Positions 1 through 10,800 of a stretch of 64,000 bases of DNA are shown here, in pieces. The stretch is from contig CM066984.1 in NCBI GenBank assembly GCA_033977485.1, positions 33,337,501 to 33,401,500 on the forward strand, written 5' to 3'. Position 1 is the stretch's first letter, and each line of letters starts with the position of its first letter. The position numbers and the translations under genes are program-made. Below the pieces are notes generated by a model that saw nothing but the letters and a program-made list of their open reading frames with translations, was not told where the DNA came from and searched no databases. Origin of the DNA: Hydrangea macrophylla. Taxonomy: Eukaryota > Streptophyta > Magnoliopsida > Cornales > Hydrangeaceae.

Positions 1-470
1 CGTTCGGGTTGTGTTTTATGTTATAGTCTGTGTGTCATTGAGTTAGGGCCGAATTGGGCTCGGACGATTGAGTTAGGGCCGAATTAGGCTAGACGATTAT
101 GTATTGGCTGAATTGGGCTTGGAATACATTCATTATTATTGGTCGAATTGGGCTTGGTGTCGAGTTAGGGCCTAATTGGTCTAGGAGTTGTGTTGTGGAT
201 GAATTGGGCTTGTTTATGAATTTGAAGCCGAATTGGACATGATGTGTCGATTGTCGTGTGTTGATAGAAGCTAGTAGCGTCGATTCCGTGTTATTGTGGT
301 TATGTGTGACAGAAACTAGTACTATCAAGTTGTGAGTCGTTGGCACAGTGGATTCATGTGCATTGTGTTGCACTATGTGGTTGTATGGTTGGGAAGAAGG
401 CTGGGTTTTGGAAAAGAACTTGCGTAACATCGCAATATTTCAGTTGATGGGCATATGGTCCTGGGCATCC
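1..470. repeat. Degenerate short tandem repeat tract
   Basis: A motif close to GAGTTAGGGCCGAATTGGGC occurs at 40-60 and 70-90. Shorter versions (GAATTGGGCTTGG and similar) recur to about 235, with irregular spacing. No reading frame here resembles a known protein; the small open frames on both strands look incidental. The tract runs off the left edge, so its full length is unknown. Confidence 0.5.
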
Positions 471-506
471 ATGTCCAGCTACTCTAGTTCCTGGTGTTGG
501 AGATGC

Positions 507-1994
507 AACCGTCACTTGCTAAACCAAGCCTGACATTATGGGAATCCGAGGATAGGCCTTGTCAAAATCATTCCATGCTTTGTAGTCTATGACATGCAGT
601 GAGCTACTCATCTGTTCTAAAAAGAAGTGGACAGAGCTAGGGTATATCCCTAAGAGTAATACTATCGAGTATGTTCATCAAACTGTAGGATACTGTCAGT
701 TCTCGTATAGCAAGACGTTGGTACTCGGTAAATGAGGAGTCCGAATAAGTAAAGATATTATTAGGTGAACTATATCTTATGTCTTTCCATAAACTTGTAA
801 TTACTTCATAGCTATGATACTGTGTTAGTTTTCTACTCACTCAGCTTTCAATAGCTGATGACTTTTTATGCTTGGACACCCGTCTAACCTACCCTATTTC
901 TGACAATGTAGGAAATGAACCCTACAAGGATGGCTACTACATGAAGGGAGAGTATGCAAAGGGTGGCCCCACTGAAGACGGATATGATGGGGAGAACTAC
1001 TACATTAACGATTACATTTATGCCAGCTGAAGATAGAATAGATTATAGATTCTCTATTTTTATCTTTCAAACATTATTCTCTATTTTGTAATCGGGCATT
1101 CGTTGCCCTAAGATCTAGACTTTAGTTTGTTTCCATTTTCAGACTATATTGTAATAACATTAGTGAGTTGATATCATGTTTATGTCAGACTTAGTTCTAT
1201 TTACTATGGTCTCTTTGCTTATTACTATTTAGTACTATGTGGTGTTGACAATTAAGTAACTTTACCAGTCACTGCCTAATGGACCTAAAAAGAAATTTTA
1301 TTTTCTCTATTTTTGTTGCTCTGGGGGTATGACATCTATGCTTACAACTTGTTAGATCGAAACAATCACATGCAAATAATATATATGAAAAATAGAAAGA
1401 TTAAAGGAGACATAGAGAATTTCAACGTAGTTCGGCGATGTGCCTATGTCCACAACGGAGAGCCAGAAGTTTCCAATATATAAAAAATAATTAGGGTTAC
1501 AACTTATATATCTTCTATAGGTACTTGGTGAAATCCCCAATATACTCATACCGTATCACAGTGGCTACGCCCCTTGTCCCCCCCACCCGATTAGTCCTCA
1601 CCATACATAACTCTTGGCAGTATCCATACGCTTCGCTCAGCCATAGGCCACAGAGTCCTCCCACTTAAGTCTTGTGCCTAGTGTAGTGGACTCATTACAA
1701 TATGACTCACACTCAACACAGACTTTACCATATATGTCTTTTTCATTCCGTTGATTTTAACGTATCGACTGTTTTGAAAGTGTCTTGTATCATGGATTTG
1801 GCTTGATTGTGCGCAAGGTTGGTTGGCTCTTTTTTTTTTTTTTTTTCTGCTCAACAAGAAATGCTATATTCATCATGGCATATCCATTGGAAAAAGGAAG
1901 CAACCACCTTACAATCAAACCCAAAGGGAACAAATGTCTAAACATCAAAAGGTCCAACCATGGACAACAGAAAAGCAACGAAAAATGGTCACCT
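507..1994. repeat. Direct repeat copy 1 (CACTA-associated, 1.49 kb)
   Basis: This block reappears at 3473-4976 in the same orientation with only scattered substitutions and small indels. Similarity starts abruptly inside a TNP2-like coding segment and stops abruptly after a shared run ending AAAAATGGTCACCT. The block contains a piece of transposase read on the - strand (507 to about 610), a short - strand open frame (637-840), a terminal-exon-like segment on the + strand (912-1030), a moderately GC-rich stretch around 1560-1700 and a poly-T tract near 1830. The two copies flank the rest of the TNP2 pseudogene, so a segmental duplication within a CACTA element is likely. Confidence 0.85.
912..1030 (+). 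pseudogene. Captured terminal exon-like fragment, copy 1
   Basis: The segment follows a plausible 3' splice site (TTTCTGACAATGTAG) with a possible branch-point sequence CTAAC upstream. It reads in one frame for 39 codons to TGA. The predicted peptide is rich in Gly, Tyr and Asp and ends YINDYIYAS. Copy 2 at 3889-4007 has the same length and frame; comparison gives four amino acid changes and one silent change, which is more like neutral drift than selection. No other exon of the parent gene is visible. I do not recognise the family; a host gene end carried by a CACTA element is the simplest reading. Confidence 0.4.
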
Positions 1995-2436
1995 ATTGAT
2001 TGTCATCAAATATTTCTTGTGGTCACTAATGCAAAAATAGTACAAAAATAACAATAGCCCTCGTAACATGTAAAATATTAACAAAATGCAAAAAATAATT
2101 GAGAAGGTACTCCATATATGTATCCAAACCTTGGCGTTATTGAGTACGTAGCGTTCAATCATAACTAACTCCTCCTTTGTGAAATCAACAAATTTTCCTT
2201 TACTGTAAGGATAGACTTTTCTTGAAAACTAGACAAGTCACTATCCTCATCACCTTGCCCTCCATCATTCTTGTATTCATCTATGTTGAATTAATTTTCA
2301 ATACCACGAAGATACATACACACAAATGTTAGACATTTGCTACTAGTGTATGCCTCTGTAATTGAACATTCTCTAGGTTTTTAAGGACTTGCAACTCAAC
2401 GTTTTACAACATAACTCTTTTATGAAGAAACAAAGC

Positions 2437-3590
2437 TCAACCAAAGGAGCAAAAAAAATCTTTACGTAAATAGCCTCGAATTTCAGCCGGGAGAAGCCGT
2501 AGTAGGAGAACATGACTATCGTGCCTTTTTAATCTAGATATCTTACCATCAATCTGGCTTACACAACGACCAATGTTCGAAGCATACCCATCTGGAAACT
2601 TCACTGTTTTTAGAAATTCAGCAAAAGATTTCTTTTCTTCATTAGATAGTGTGTAAGATGCCGATGGCATCAAATACGAGGAACTAGTATCTTCCAAGTA
2701 TAATTCATTTCTTGTTCCCATATCTTGCAAAATTCTAGTCTTGCCTTCACAGTATCTTTTGCTTTACCTTCTATATTGAAGAATGCCTCTAGCAAATTCT
2801 CACATATATTTTCTCAATGTGCATAACATCAAGATTATGACGTAGCAAGAGCTTTTTCCAATACGGCAATTCGAAGAAAATATTTTATTTGTCCAATTTA
2901 ACTCTTCATCTCTATGCTTTCTTTTCTTATTATTTGGGTGCTTTCCAGGAGCATCTTTTGTAATCACTGTAAGTTGTTGCAACACGTCATCCCCGGATAG
3001 TTCTAGGTTGCAGTCAATGTTCTTGCTTACCATTATATTGGTAGCTCCTATGCCAACCATGATTTTGGGGTAGAAATCGACGATGCCCTATATAGCCAAT
3101 CTTATTTCTCAACTTCACTCCAAGACTATCGTCATTATATGTGGGGTATGCTTTATATCCCTTTATACTCCATCCGGCCAGAAAGATTTTTATATGCTAG
3201 AAAATCATTTATAGTCCATGATATAGTAGCATGAAATCAAATGCTCTCTTTTGTGTATACATCATAGTACACCATCAGCTCATAGCTCTTGCAATTCATC
3301 TATGAGCTGTCCTAAATACACATCCATATCCTTTTCAGGTGCATTAGGCCCAGGTATAAGCAGTGAAATAATGAAAAACTATTCCTTCATACATTTCCAA
3401 GGTGGGAGATTGTATTGTATGAGTATTACTACCATATACTATACTTACTGCTCAAATTCCCAAATGGGTTGAAACCGTCACTTGCTAAACCAAGCCTGAC
3501 ATTATGGGAATCCGAGGATAGGCCTTGTCAAAATCCTTCCATGCTTTGTAGTCTATGACATGCAGTGAGCTACTCATCTGTTCTAAATAG
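2437..3590 (-). pseudogene. CACTA (En/Spm) TNP2-like transposase pseudogene
   Basis: Read from high to low coordinates, the segment follows the central part of plant TNP2 transposases. It has RLGLASDGFNPFGNLSS near 3530-3450, YNLPPWKCMKE near 3400, a PGPNAPEKDMDVYL block near 3340, KGYKAYPTYNDDS then IGYIGHRRFLPQNH near 3160-3065, NLELSGDDVLQQL and GKHPNNKKRK near 3000-2930, and FLKTVKFPDGYASNIGRCV then HDSHVLLLRLLPAEIRG near 2620-2470. TNP2 cuts and pastes CACTA elements. Several stops and frameshifts interrupt the frame (near 3455, 3385, 3265 and 2880), and the N- and C-terminal parts are missing. No CACTA terminal inverted repeat was found, so element boundaries are unknown. Confidence 0.85.
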
Positions 3591-4976
3591 TAGTGGACAG
3601 AGCTAAGGTATATATATCCCTAAGAGTAATACTATCGAGTATGTTCATCAAATTGTAGGATAGTGTCAGTACTCGTATAGCAATTAAGACGTTGGTACTC
3701 GGTAAATGAGGAGTCCGAATAAGTAAAGATATTATTAGGTGAACTATATCTTATGTCTTTCCATAAACTTGTAATTACTTCATAGCTATGATACTGTGTT
3801 AGTTTTCTACTCACTCAACTTTCAATAGCTGACGACTTTTTATGCTTGGACATTCCCCGTCCAACCTACCCTATTTCTGACAATGTAGGAAATGAACCCT
3901 ACAATGATGGCTACTACCTGAAGGGAGAGTATGCAGAGGGTGGCCCCACTGAAGACGGATATGATGGGGAGAACTACTATATTAACGATTACATTTATGG
4001 CAGCTGAAGATAGAATATATTATAGCTTCTCTATTTTTATCTTTCAAACATTATTCTCTGTTTTGTAATCAGGCATTCGTTGCCTTAAGACTTTAGTTTG
4101 TTTCCATTTTCAGACTATGTTGTAATAACATTAGTGAGTTGATATCATGTTTATGTCAGACTTAGTTCTATTTACTATAGTCTCTTTGCTTATTACTATT
4201 TAGTATTATGTGGTGTTGACAATTAAGTAATTTTACCAGTCACTGCCTAATGGACCCAAAAAAAAAATTTTATTTTCTCTATTTTTGTTGCTCTGGGGGT
4301 ATGGCATCTATGCTTACAACTTGTTAGATCGAAACAATCACATGCAAATAATATATATGAAAAATCGAAAGATTAAAGGAGACAGAGAGAATTTCAACGT
4401 AGTTCGGCGATGTGCCTATGTCCACACCAGAGAGTCAGAAGTTTCCACTATATATAAAATAATAAGGGTTACAACCTATATTTCTTCTATAGGTGCTTGG
4501 TGAAATCCCCAATATACCGATACCGTATCGCGGTGGCTACGCCCCTTGCACCCTCCCACCCGATTAGTCCTCACCGCACATAACTCCATGCAGTATCCTT
4601 ATGCTTCGCTCCGCCATAGGCCACAAAGCCCTCCTACTTAACTCTTGTGCCTAGTGTAATAGACTCATTATAATATGAGTCACACCCAACACAGACTTTA
4701 CCATATATGTCTTTTTCATTCTGTTGATTATTGATTTTATGGTATAAACTGTTTTGAAAGTGTCTTGTATCATGGATTCGGCTTGATTGTGCGCAAGGTT
4801 GGTTGGTTGTTTTTTTTTTTTTTTTTTTTCAGCTCAACAAGAAATGCTATATTCATCATGACATATCCATGGAAAAAAGGAGACAACCACTTTACAATCA
4901 AACCAAAGGGAACAAATGTCTAAACATCAAAAGGTCCAGCCATGGACATCAGAAAAGCAACGAAAAATGGTCACCT
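3473..4976. repeat. Direct repeat copy 2 (CACTA-associated, 1.50 kb)
   Basis: Second copy of the block at 507-1994, same orientation, offset about 2,966 bp. Here the left end continues smoothly into the TNP2 pseudogene (DGFNPFGN encoded across the junction), while copy 1 joins unrelated DNA at the same point. Copy 2 therefore probably keeps the original arrangement and copy 1 is the derived duplicate. It contains the second terminal-exon-like segment and the second poly-T tract (about 4810-4830). Confidence 0.85.
3889..4007 (+). pseudogene. Captured terminal exon-like fragment, copy 2
   Basis: Same 119-bp segment as 912-1030, again after a TTTCTGACAATGTAG acceptor-like site and ending in TGA. 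The reading frame is preserved and the peptide ends YINDYIYGS. Family not recognised. Confidence 0.4.
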
Positions 4977-5049
4977 CACCATGTAGTCCATCAAAAAATC
5001 AGCAGTTTTAGAACCACCACCACAAGTTGTCATGACTAAGATCTCAAAT

Positions 5050-5760
5050 GGCCACATCTCCAAAATAACTGGACCACTTCAGAAACTCATTAAGTGCATT
5101 CAGATGCATTAAGAATTTTCCATCCTTCAACAATTTTGTCCCTTACTTCTATATATATATTGAATGTGTTATTTTATTCTTGTTTTGAAGTTTTCAATGA
5201 GAGGACAATTTTGAAGAGTGAATAAAATGTTTTCATTAAGATGCTCAAAATGATCACTAATTTTTGGGACAGCTTAAGAATGAATATTGATCACATAAAA
5301 TGGGATGACGGGAGAGTGGAGTAACCCTGCAAGTCAACATAGTTTTCTCTACGCATGTGTTTGCAGAAGGAAAATTTCTAGGTACCATGAGATTACAATG
5401 TGGTAATTCTACGAGGTATCTTGTAGTCAATAACAAAGAATTTTTAGTTTGTATTTTCTGTATTTCTTCCAAGGGAGCAATCTTATGGGTTTGTGGACTT
5501 CATGTAATCCGTTCATCTTTAATACAATCTTAATTGTTGTTCAAGGAGAAAGTTATGTCAAGTATATTGATATATTAAATCACAATTAGTGCTTTCTTAA
5601 ATTCTTTTTGTTCTATTTTATGATATAGTCGGTCCATTTTAGGTACCACATAGACACAGTTGTAGACACTGACTAATTAATAATACTTTAAAATAATAAT
5701 AATAATAATAATAAAAGCATCTAACAAAAAGTATCCAAATATTTTGTGCTTAGGTGCCCG
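5050..5760. other. AT-rich intergenic DNA, no gene seen
   Basis: No coding segment with recognisable motifs. A TAA microsatellite lies at about 5690-5715. The remaining open frames are short and show no family resemblance. Confidence 0.5.
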
Positions 5761-5763
5761 CAT

Positions 5764-6056
5764 CAGGGCCGACCTTGGGACAAAGCGGCGAAGCTGTCGC
5801 ATGGGGCATCATTTTTAGGCCATATTTTTAGGCATATTTTTTTTCTAATTTTTTCCTAATTTCTATGAAACTTATCATCTTTAGGCATATTTTCTTCTTA
5901 TTTCTTCCTAATTTCTATGAAATTTATCATTTTTAAGCTTATTTTCTTTTAATTTCTATGAAACTTAATATAGAGATCTCATTTTTTAGACCCCTTTGAA
6001 AGTTCACTTAGAATCTTGGCCAAATTTTAACATCTCAGGGCTGGCCTTGGCCCGCC
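5764..6056. mobile_element. hAT-like terminal sequences (remnants)
   Basis: CAGGGCCGACCTTGGGAC at 5764 and CAGGGCTGGCCTTGGCCCG at 6036 resemble the CAGGGCCGGCCC termini of plant non-autonomous hAT elements. Both face the same way and no matching inverted end was found, so these look like fragments of two copies. Between them are AT-rich repeats of TTTAGGCATATTTT. Confidence 0.35.
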
Positions 6057-6496
6057 TTAACTTATATTGAGCCGCCATTATTCATTCTACGGCTCCATTA
6101 CCTTACTATGAGAAACTGAGAAAGTAGAAGTAAAAGATAAATCCTAATTTTATTCTAACGACTAGTAAGTCTTATCATCTTCCATTAAGATAAACAAGTT
6201 TTAATTTTGCATGTTATTAAATACATTCCGTCAAATCTCTCTCTACACCCAGATGACCACATATATTGTTGTAGATGCTTATGTACTCCTCTTTATTGCG
6301 TAGAGAAATCGCATGGGCGTATTTTACAGCTCTTTTTAACTTTTTGAAATTGACACTCAAATGAGTGATGACTCCCAACATTTTCGTAATCTCTCTTTTA
6401 ACTTCATGATGTATTACCTACGTTTTGCCATAAGTCAATAAGTTTCTGACTTAATTATACAACAATACTTTTTTAGCCTTTCTAGAGCAGTCCTAA

Positions 6497-6649
6497 GGGT
6501 TTGTTTGTTTCATGGATTTGGTGAGGGAAAAGAGAAAAAAAAGGAAACCGGATGGAAAATTGGTTCTTGTACCTCACTGGTCCTTACGAATGAGACTAGT
6601 TTCCATCTTATTTTCCTTTCCTCTCACAAAATCTACGAACCAAACATAG
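6497..6649. mobile_element. Small inverted-repeat element upstream of YUCCA
   Basis: The ends are imperfect inverted repeats of about 20 bp. The left has TGTTTGTTTCATGGATTT; the right, read in reverse, has TGTTTGGTTCGTAGATTT. Both ends are flanked by CCTAA (6492-6496 and 6650-6654), a possible target duplication. No coding capacity. It lies about 450 bp upstream of the YUCCA start, within reach of the promoter. Confidence 0.5.
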
Positions 6650-6953
6650 CCTAAAGGTTGTATTAAAATGTACATGTATACTAATTTCAGATATATGTCT
6701 TTTTGACAATACTAATTAGTTGTGCTTTATAGTTCCTAGCATTTTACACCGTCCATTATAATTAGCAACTAATTTAAATTTTGATTAAGAAAGGAAAAAA
6801 ATAACTAGAAAAACAGTATTATAGAAATGCCATGGTGTATTAACCGGCAAAACAAAAGATTCTCATAATCTGAGTGTTTTCAGGGGTATGAGCAATGAGC
6901 ATACCCTTTTTAACCATATAGTCAATATAGTTAAAGATGCGTTTTTTTATTAA

Positions 6954-6961
6954 CTATAAAA
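6954..6961 (+). promoter_or_regulatory. Candidate TATA box of the YUCCA gene
   Basis: CTATAAAA lies about 135 bp upstream of the start codon at 7095, a reasonable distance for a plant promoter with a short leader. A second TATAAAC near 7065 is too close to the ATG. Position and sequence are the only support. Confidence 0.35.
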
Positions 6962-7094
6962 TCAATATTTCAAGCTCATGCAATTTAGGGGACACATTGA
7001 AACTGTGTCATTCATTTTCTCCCTCTTTTTTTTCTACACATACCATAAGTTTAAAAACACTTAGTTATAAACTTGCTTCCTTGAGAAGATTACA

Positions 7095-7706
7095 ATGGAG
7101 GAAACAAAGGTGGTGATTGTGGGTGCAGGTCCTTCTGGCCTTGCAACCGCCGCGTGTCTAAGTCTTCATTCCATTCCAAACATGGTCTTAGAGAGAGAGG
7201 ATTGTTGTGCTTCTCTTTGGAGGAAGAGAGCCTATGATAGGTTGCATCTTCACTTAGCTAAAGAGTTTTGTTCACTTCCTTTCTTTCCTCATTCACCTTC
7301 AAGTCCTACATTCATGTCAAAGAATGAATTTCTTGAGTACTTGGATGATTATGTTTCATTGTTTAATATAAACCCATTTTATTGCCATTCTGTTGAATCA
7401 GCTTCTTATGATGCAGAGAAAAAGAAATGGGAAATTCAAGTCAAAAATATGGTTTCTGGGAAAATTAGGGTTTGTTTTTCTGAGTTTTTGGTTGTTGCTT
7501 CTGGTGAGAATAGTGAGGGTTATATACCTATGTTGCATGGCTTGGAGAGGTTTGGAGGAGAAGTTATTCATTCTAATAAGTACAAGTCTGGTTTGAGGTA
7601 TAAAGGTAAGGAGGTTTTGGTAGTCGGATGTGGAAATTCTGGAATGGAGATTGCTTATGACCTCTCAAACTTTGGTGCCCACACTTCAATTGTTGTTAGA
7701 AGCCCG
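7095..7706 (+). CDS. YUC: YUCCA exon 1
   Basis: 204 codons starting at ATG 7095, just before the FAD-binding GxGxxG, which matches related proteins. It ends at VRSP followed by the donor GTAACT. It holds both dinucleotide-binding motifs and the flavin-monooxygenase signature. Confidence 0.93.
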
Positions 7707-7713
7707 GTAACTC

Positions 7714-7766
<53 letters not shown>

Positions 7767-7808
7767 GACACACACACAACATACATAACCTTTCTCATGA
7801 AATGAGGA

Positions 7809-7862
<54 letters not shown>

Positions 7863-10800
7863 CATATATTCTTGTCATGGAACCATCCATAACAAGCATC
7901 ACGTATTCCTCTGTCCTAAATTAGGGGACCTTTTTTGTGAATTCGAACTATTTATTAAAGTTTATTTTAGTGTAGTGAGTTTTTCAATTTAGATTATAGT
8001 TGCGTTTCTTATGATGAAGAGAAAAAGAATGGGAAATTCAAGTTTAATATAAACCCATTTTTATTGCCATTCTGTTGAATCAACTTCTTATGATGAAGAG
8101 AAAAAGAAATGGGAAATTCAAGTCAAAAATATAGTTTCTGAGAAAATTAGCGTGTGTTTTTATGAGTTTTTGGTTGTTGCTTCAGGTGAGAATACTGAGG
8201 GTTATATACCTATGTTGCATGGCTTGGAGAGGTTTGGAGGAGAAGTTAAAGTACATCAAATTTTAAAGAAGATTCGTAAATTGAGACATAATAAAATGAC
8301 TCTTAAACTTGGAATTTTGAATCGATGGGGAGAAAGAATTACAATTTAGGTAATCTTTCTCGATATTTTTATTACAAATTTCAAAAAGTCGCTAGTTAAA
8401 GTACATTAATTTTTGAAGAAGATTCATAAATTAGGACATAATAAAATGACTCTTAAATTTGGAATTTTGGATCAATGGGGAGAAAGAATCACAATTTAGG
8501 TCATAAATTGGGACATAACAACATGCTATTTCTACGGATGGAATTTAGTCAATTTTCATGGCAATTAATGCATAGCATAGTTTTCTCAGATTTGCTAATT
8601 ACTTTTGTGTGCTTTGTTTATTTGTTATATGGAATGATAGATTCATTATGTATGACTCCATTTCTGAAAGATGCTTTGGTGCCATCCAAAGATAATTGAC
8701 ATAAACTATATTTTATTAATTCATACTTAATTTATTTAAGAAATATATATATTTTATTAATTTTTTTGATTCACTACATAGTCATTTTCCTGCTCTACCC
8801 ATGGATGTGATGGGTCTTTGATTTTCTATTTATTTTGGGATCACACATAAATGCTACGGAGTACTTTCTATTTATTATAAGAAATTTATTAAATTTTGTA
8901 ATAGACTTTCAAAAGTGGACATTTATTTTGAGACATCTAAAAAATAAAATGTGAACACTTATGTTAGGACGGGAGAGTAAAACATAAACTATGTATATAT
9001 ATATATTTTGGGAACACAATCTATATCTTTATTTTTGGTATATATGGAGTAACTTTTTTTTTTTTTTTTTGGTGTTAGACACCTTATTATATGTTGATAG
9101 TGGCAGATCCAGAATTAATGAAGGTTAGGAGAGCGAATGTAAAAATTCGAATTGTTTAGGGATGGTGAACCTTATAAAATTTAAGGATTAATTTTTGAAA
9201 TTCTTTAGTAAAAATTTTCAAAAACTTTTATGGGGGCTAGCCCCATTTCCGCCACTAAATATCATATTAGCTAGATATATAGAGGAAAATCGAATTAGGA
9301 GTGAAGATAGAAATCGTGTTATATTATATGGACTTGTGTTAACTCCTAACTCTTACCTCCAACTTAAAAGTCGAAGCACTTGAGATTTAATTTTTTATTT
9401 TTATTTTTCAGAAAGTACAAAATGTTCCGTAATAAATTTTTAAAGTTATTTAAAATGAACACGATCATGTAATTACAATTAGTGTGAATGACTCTTGCTA
9501 GTGTCATTCAAGGTATATTCACCTAAGGTATTGTGTCAAGTCGGTCACTCCACCACGCTTTTAACTTTAGTGAAAGGTTTATTGTATTTTTTTTTTTATG
9601 AAATTGCCCCTACTGTATGTCGCGCACGTGTATTGGTCATTTAACATTTATAGTGTACGTGGAACCAGTCACTAACATCAATCAATAAATTTTTATTGAT
9701 TTGGACTGTTTTCATTCACAGCTAATTAACTATTTATTGTTATAGTTTCATGTGGTGAGCAAGGAAATTATACAAATTGGAATGTTGATGCTCAAATATC
9801 TATCGGTCATTGACGTAGACAATTTGACCACATTGCTTGCCAATGCCAAGTACGGAGATTTGTCTGAGTTAGGTGTTCATAGACCAAAAGAAGGCCCATT
9901 CTATCTCAAAGAAGTGAAGGGAAGATCTCCTGCCATAGATGTTGGAACCATTGGAAAAATCCGTAGTAGAGAGATAAAGGTTTGGGAAAAGTAATTTACT
10001 AATTATTCAAGAGAAAATATTATAGGTTATTTGGTAAACATTGTAGTTTTCAGTTCTTATTTTAATTTTAATATTTTAAACGGTAAACTGAAAACGTGTT
10101 TGGTGATTTCTATTATTTTTTTAACAATAAAAATAAAAAACGTGTATGGTAATTCATTTTCTTTTTGGAAAAACAACATTGAAATTGGGCAAGAAAATCA
10201 AAACAAAAACAAAGTGGATTTTCATTTTCGTTTATAAAAATTTAAAAAGCTGTTTTCCTTTGAGAATTTTAAAAACTAAAACTAGAAAGGTTACAATACG
10301 GCATCACGTTTACTTTCGGAAGTTGAATATACTCCCCAAATATTCCTCAGCATACGCATATACAACAAGAGATGATGCATGTACTCCGTGAGGTGGGTGT
10401 AATGGGAAATTGGGTGAGTGTATTATATTTAGCAGCTCTCATACTTTCAATAATGTTATGACTTACAAACTTATATTTCAAAACTTGATACCAAATACTT
10501 GCGACGGTGGGTCAATATAAATATAGTGGAACCACTAGAATTTTTATAACAAATTGTTTTAGAAGGTCACACTGCCATGTACATGGGGAATGAATTTTGG
10601 GACACAAATTCAGCAACCATAGTCTTTTCTATGATCAGTTAGCCTTAAACATCTGATGTAATTAATGCACGTACGCATGTCTCGATCCTCCTCATTCTTT
10701 TTGTGTGTGTATTGGAGATCAGATCACCATCACCAACCCCATGAGCGGAGTCGGGAATTTTGGCCGGGGGAGTCTAAGCTATACGCCCGAACCCCCGAAA

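Noticed and set aside
1790..1978. - strand frame with a lysine run, similar frame at 4800-5030
   Set aside because: The lysines come from the poly-T tract; the rest has no motif and differs in frame between the two repeat copies.
7393..7596. 67-aa frame inside YUCCA exon 1 in another frame
   Set aside because: Shadow of the YUCCA coding frame.
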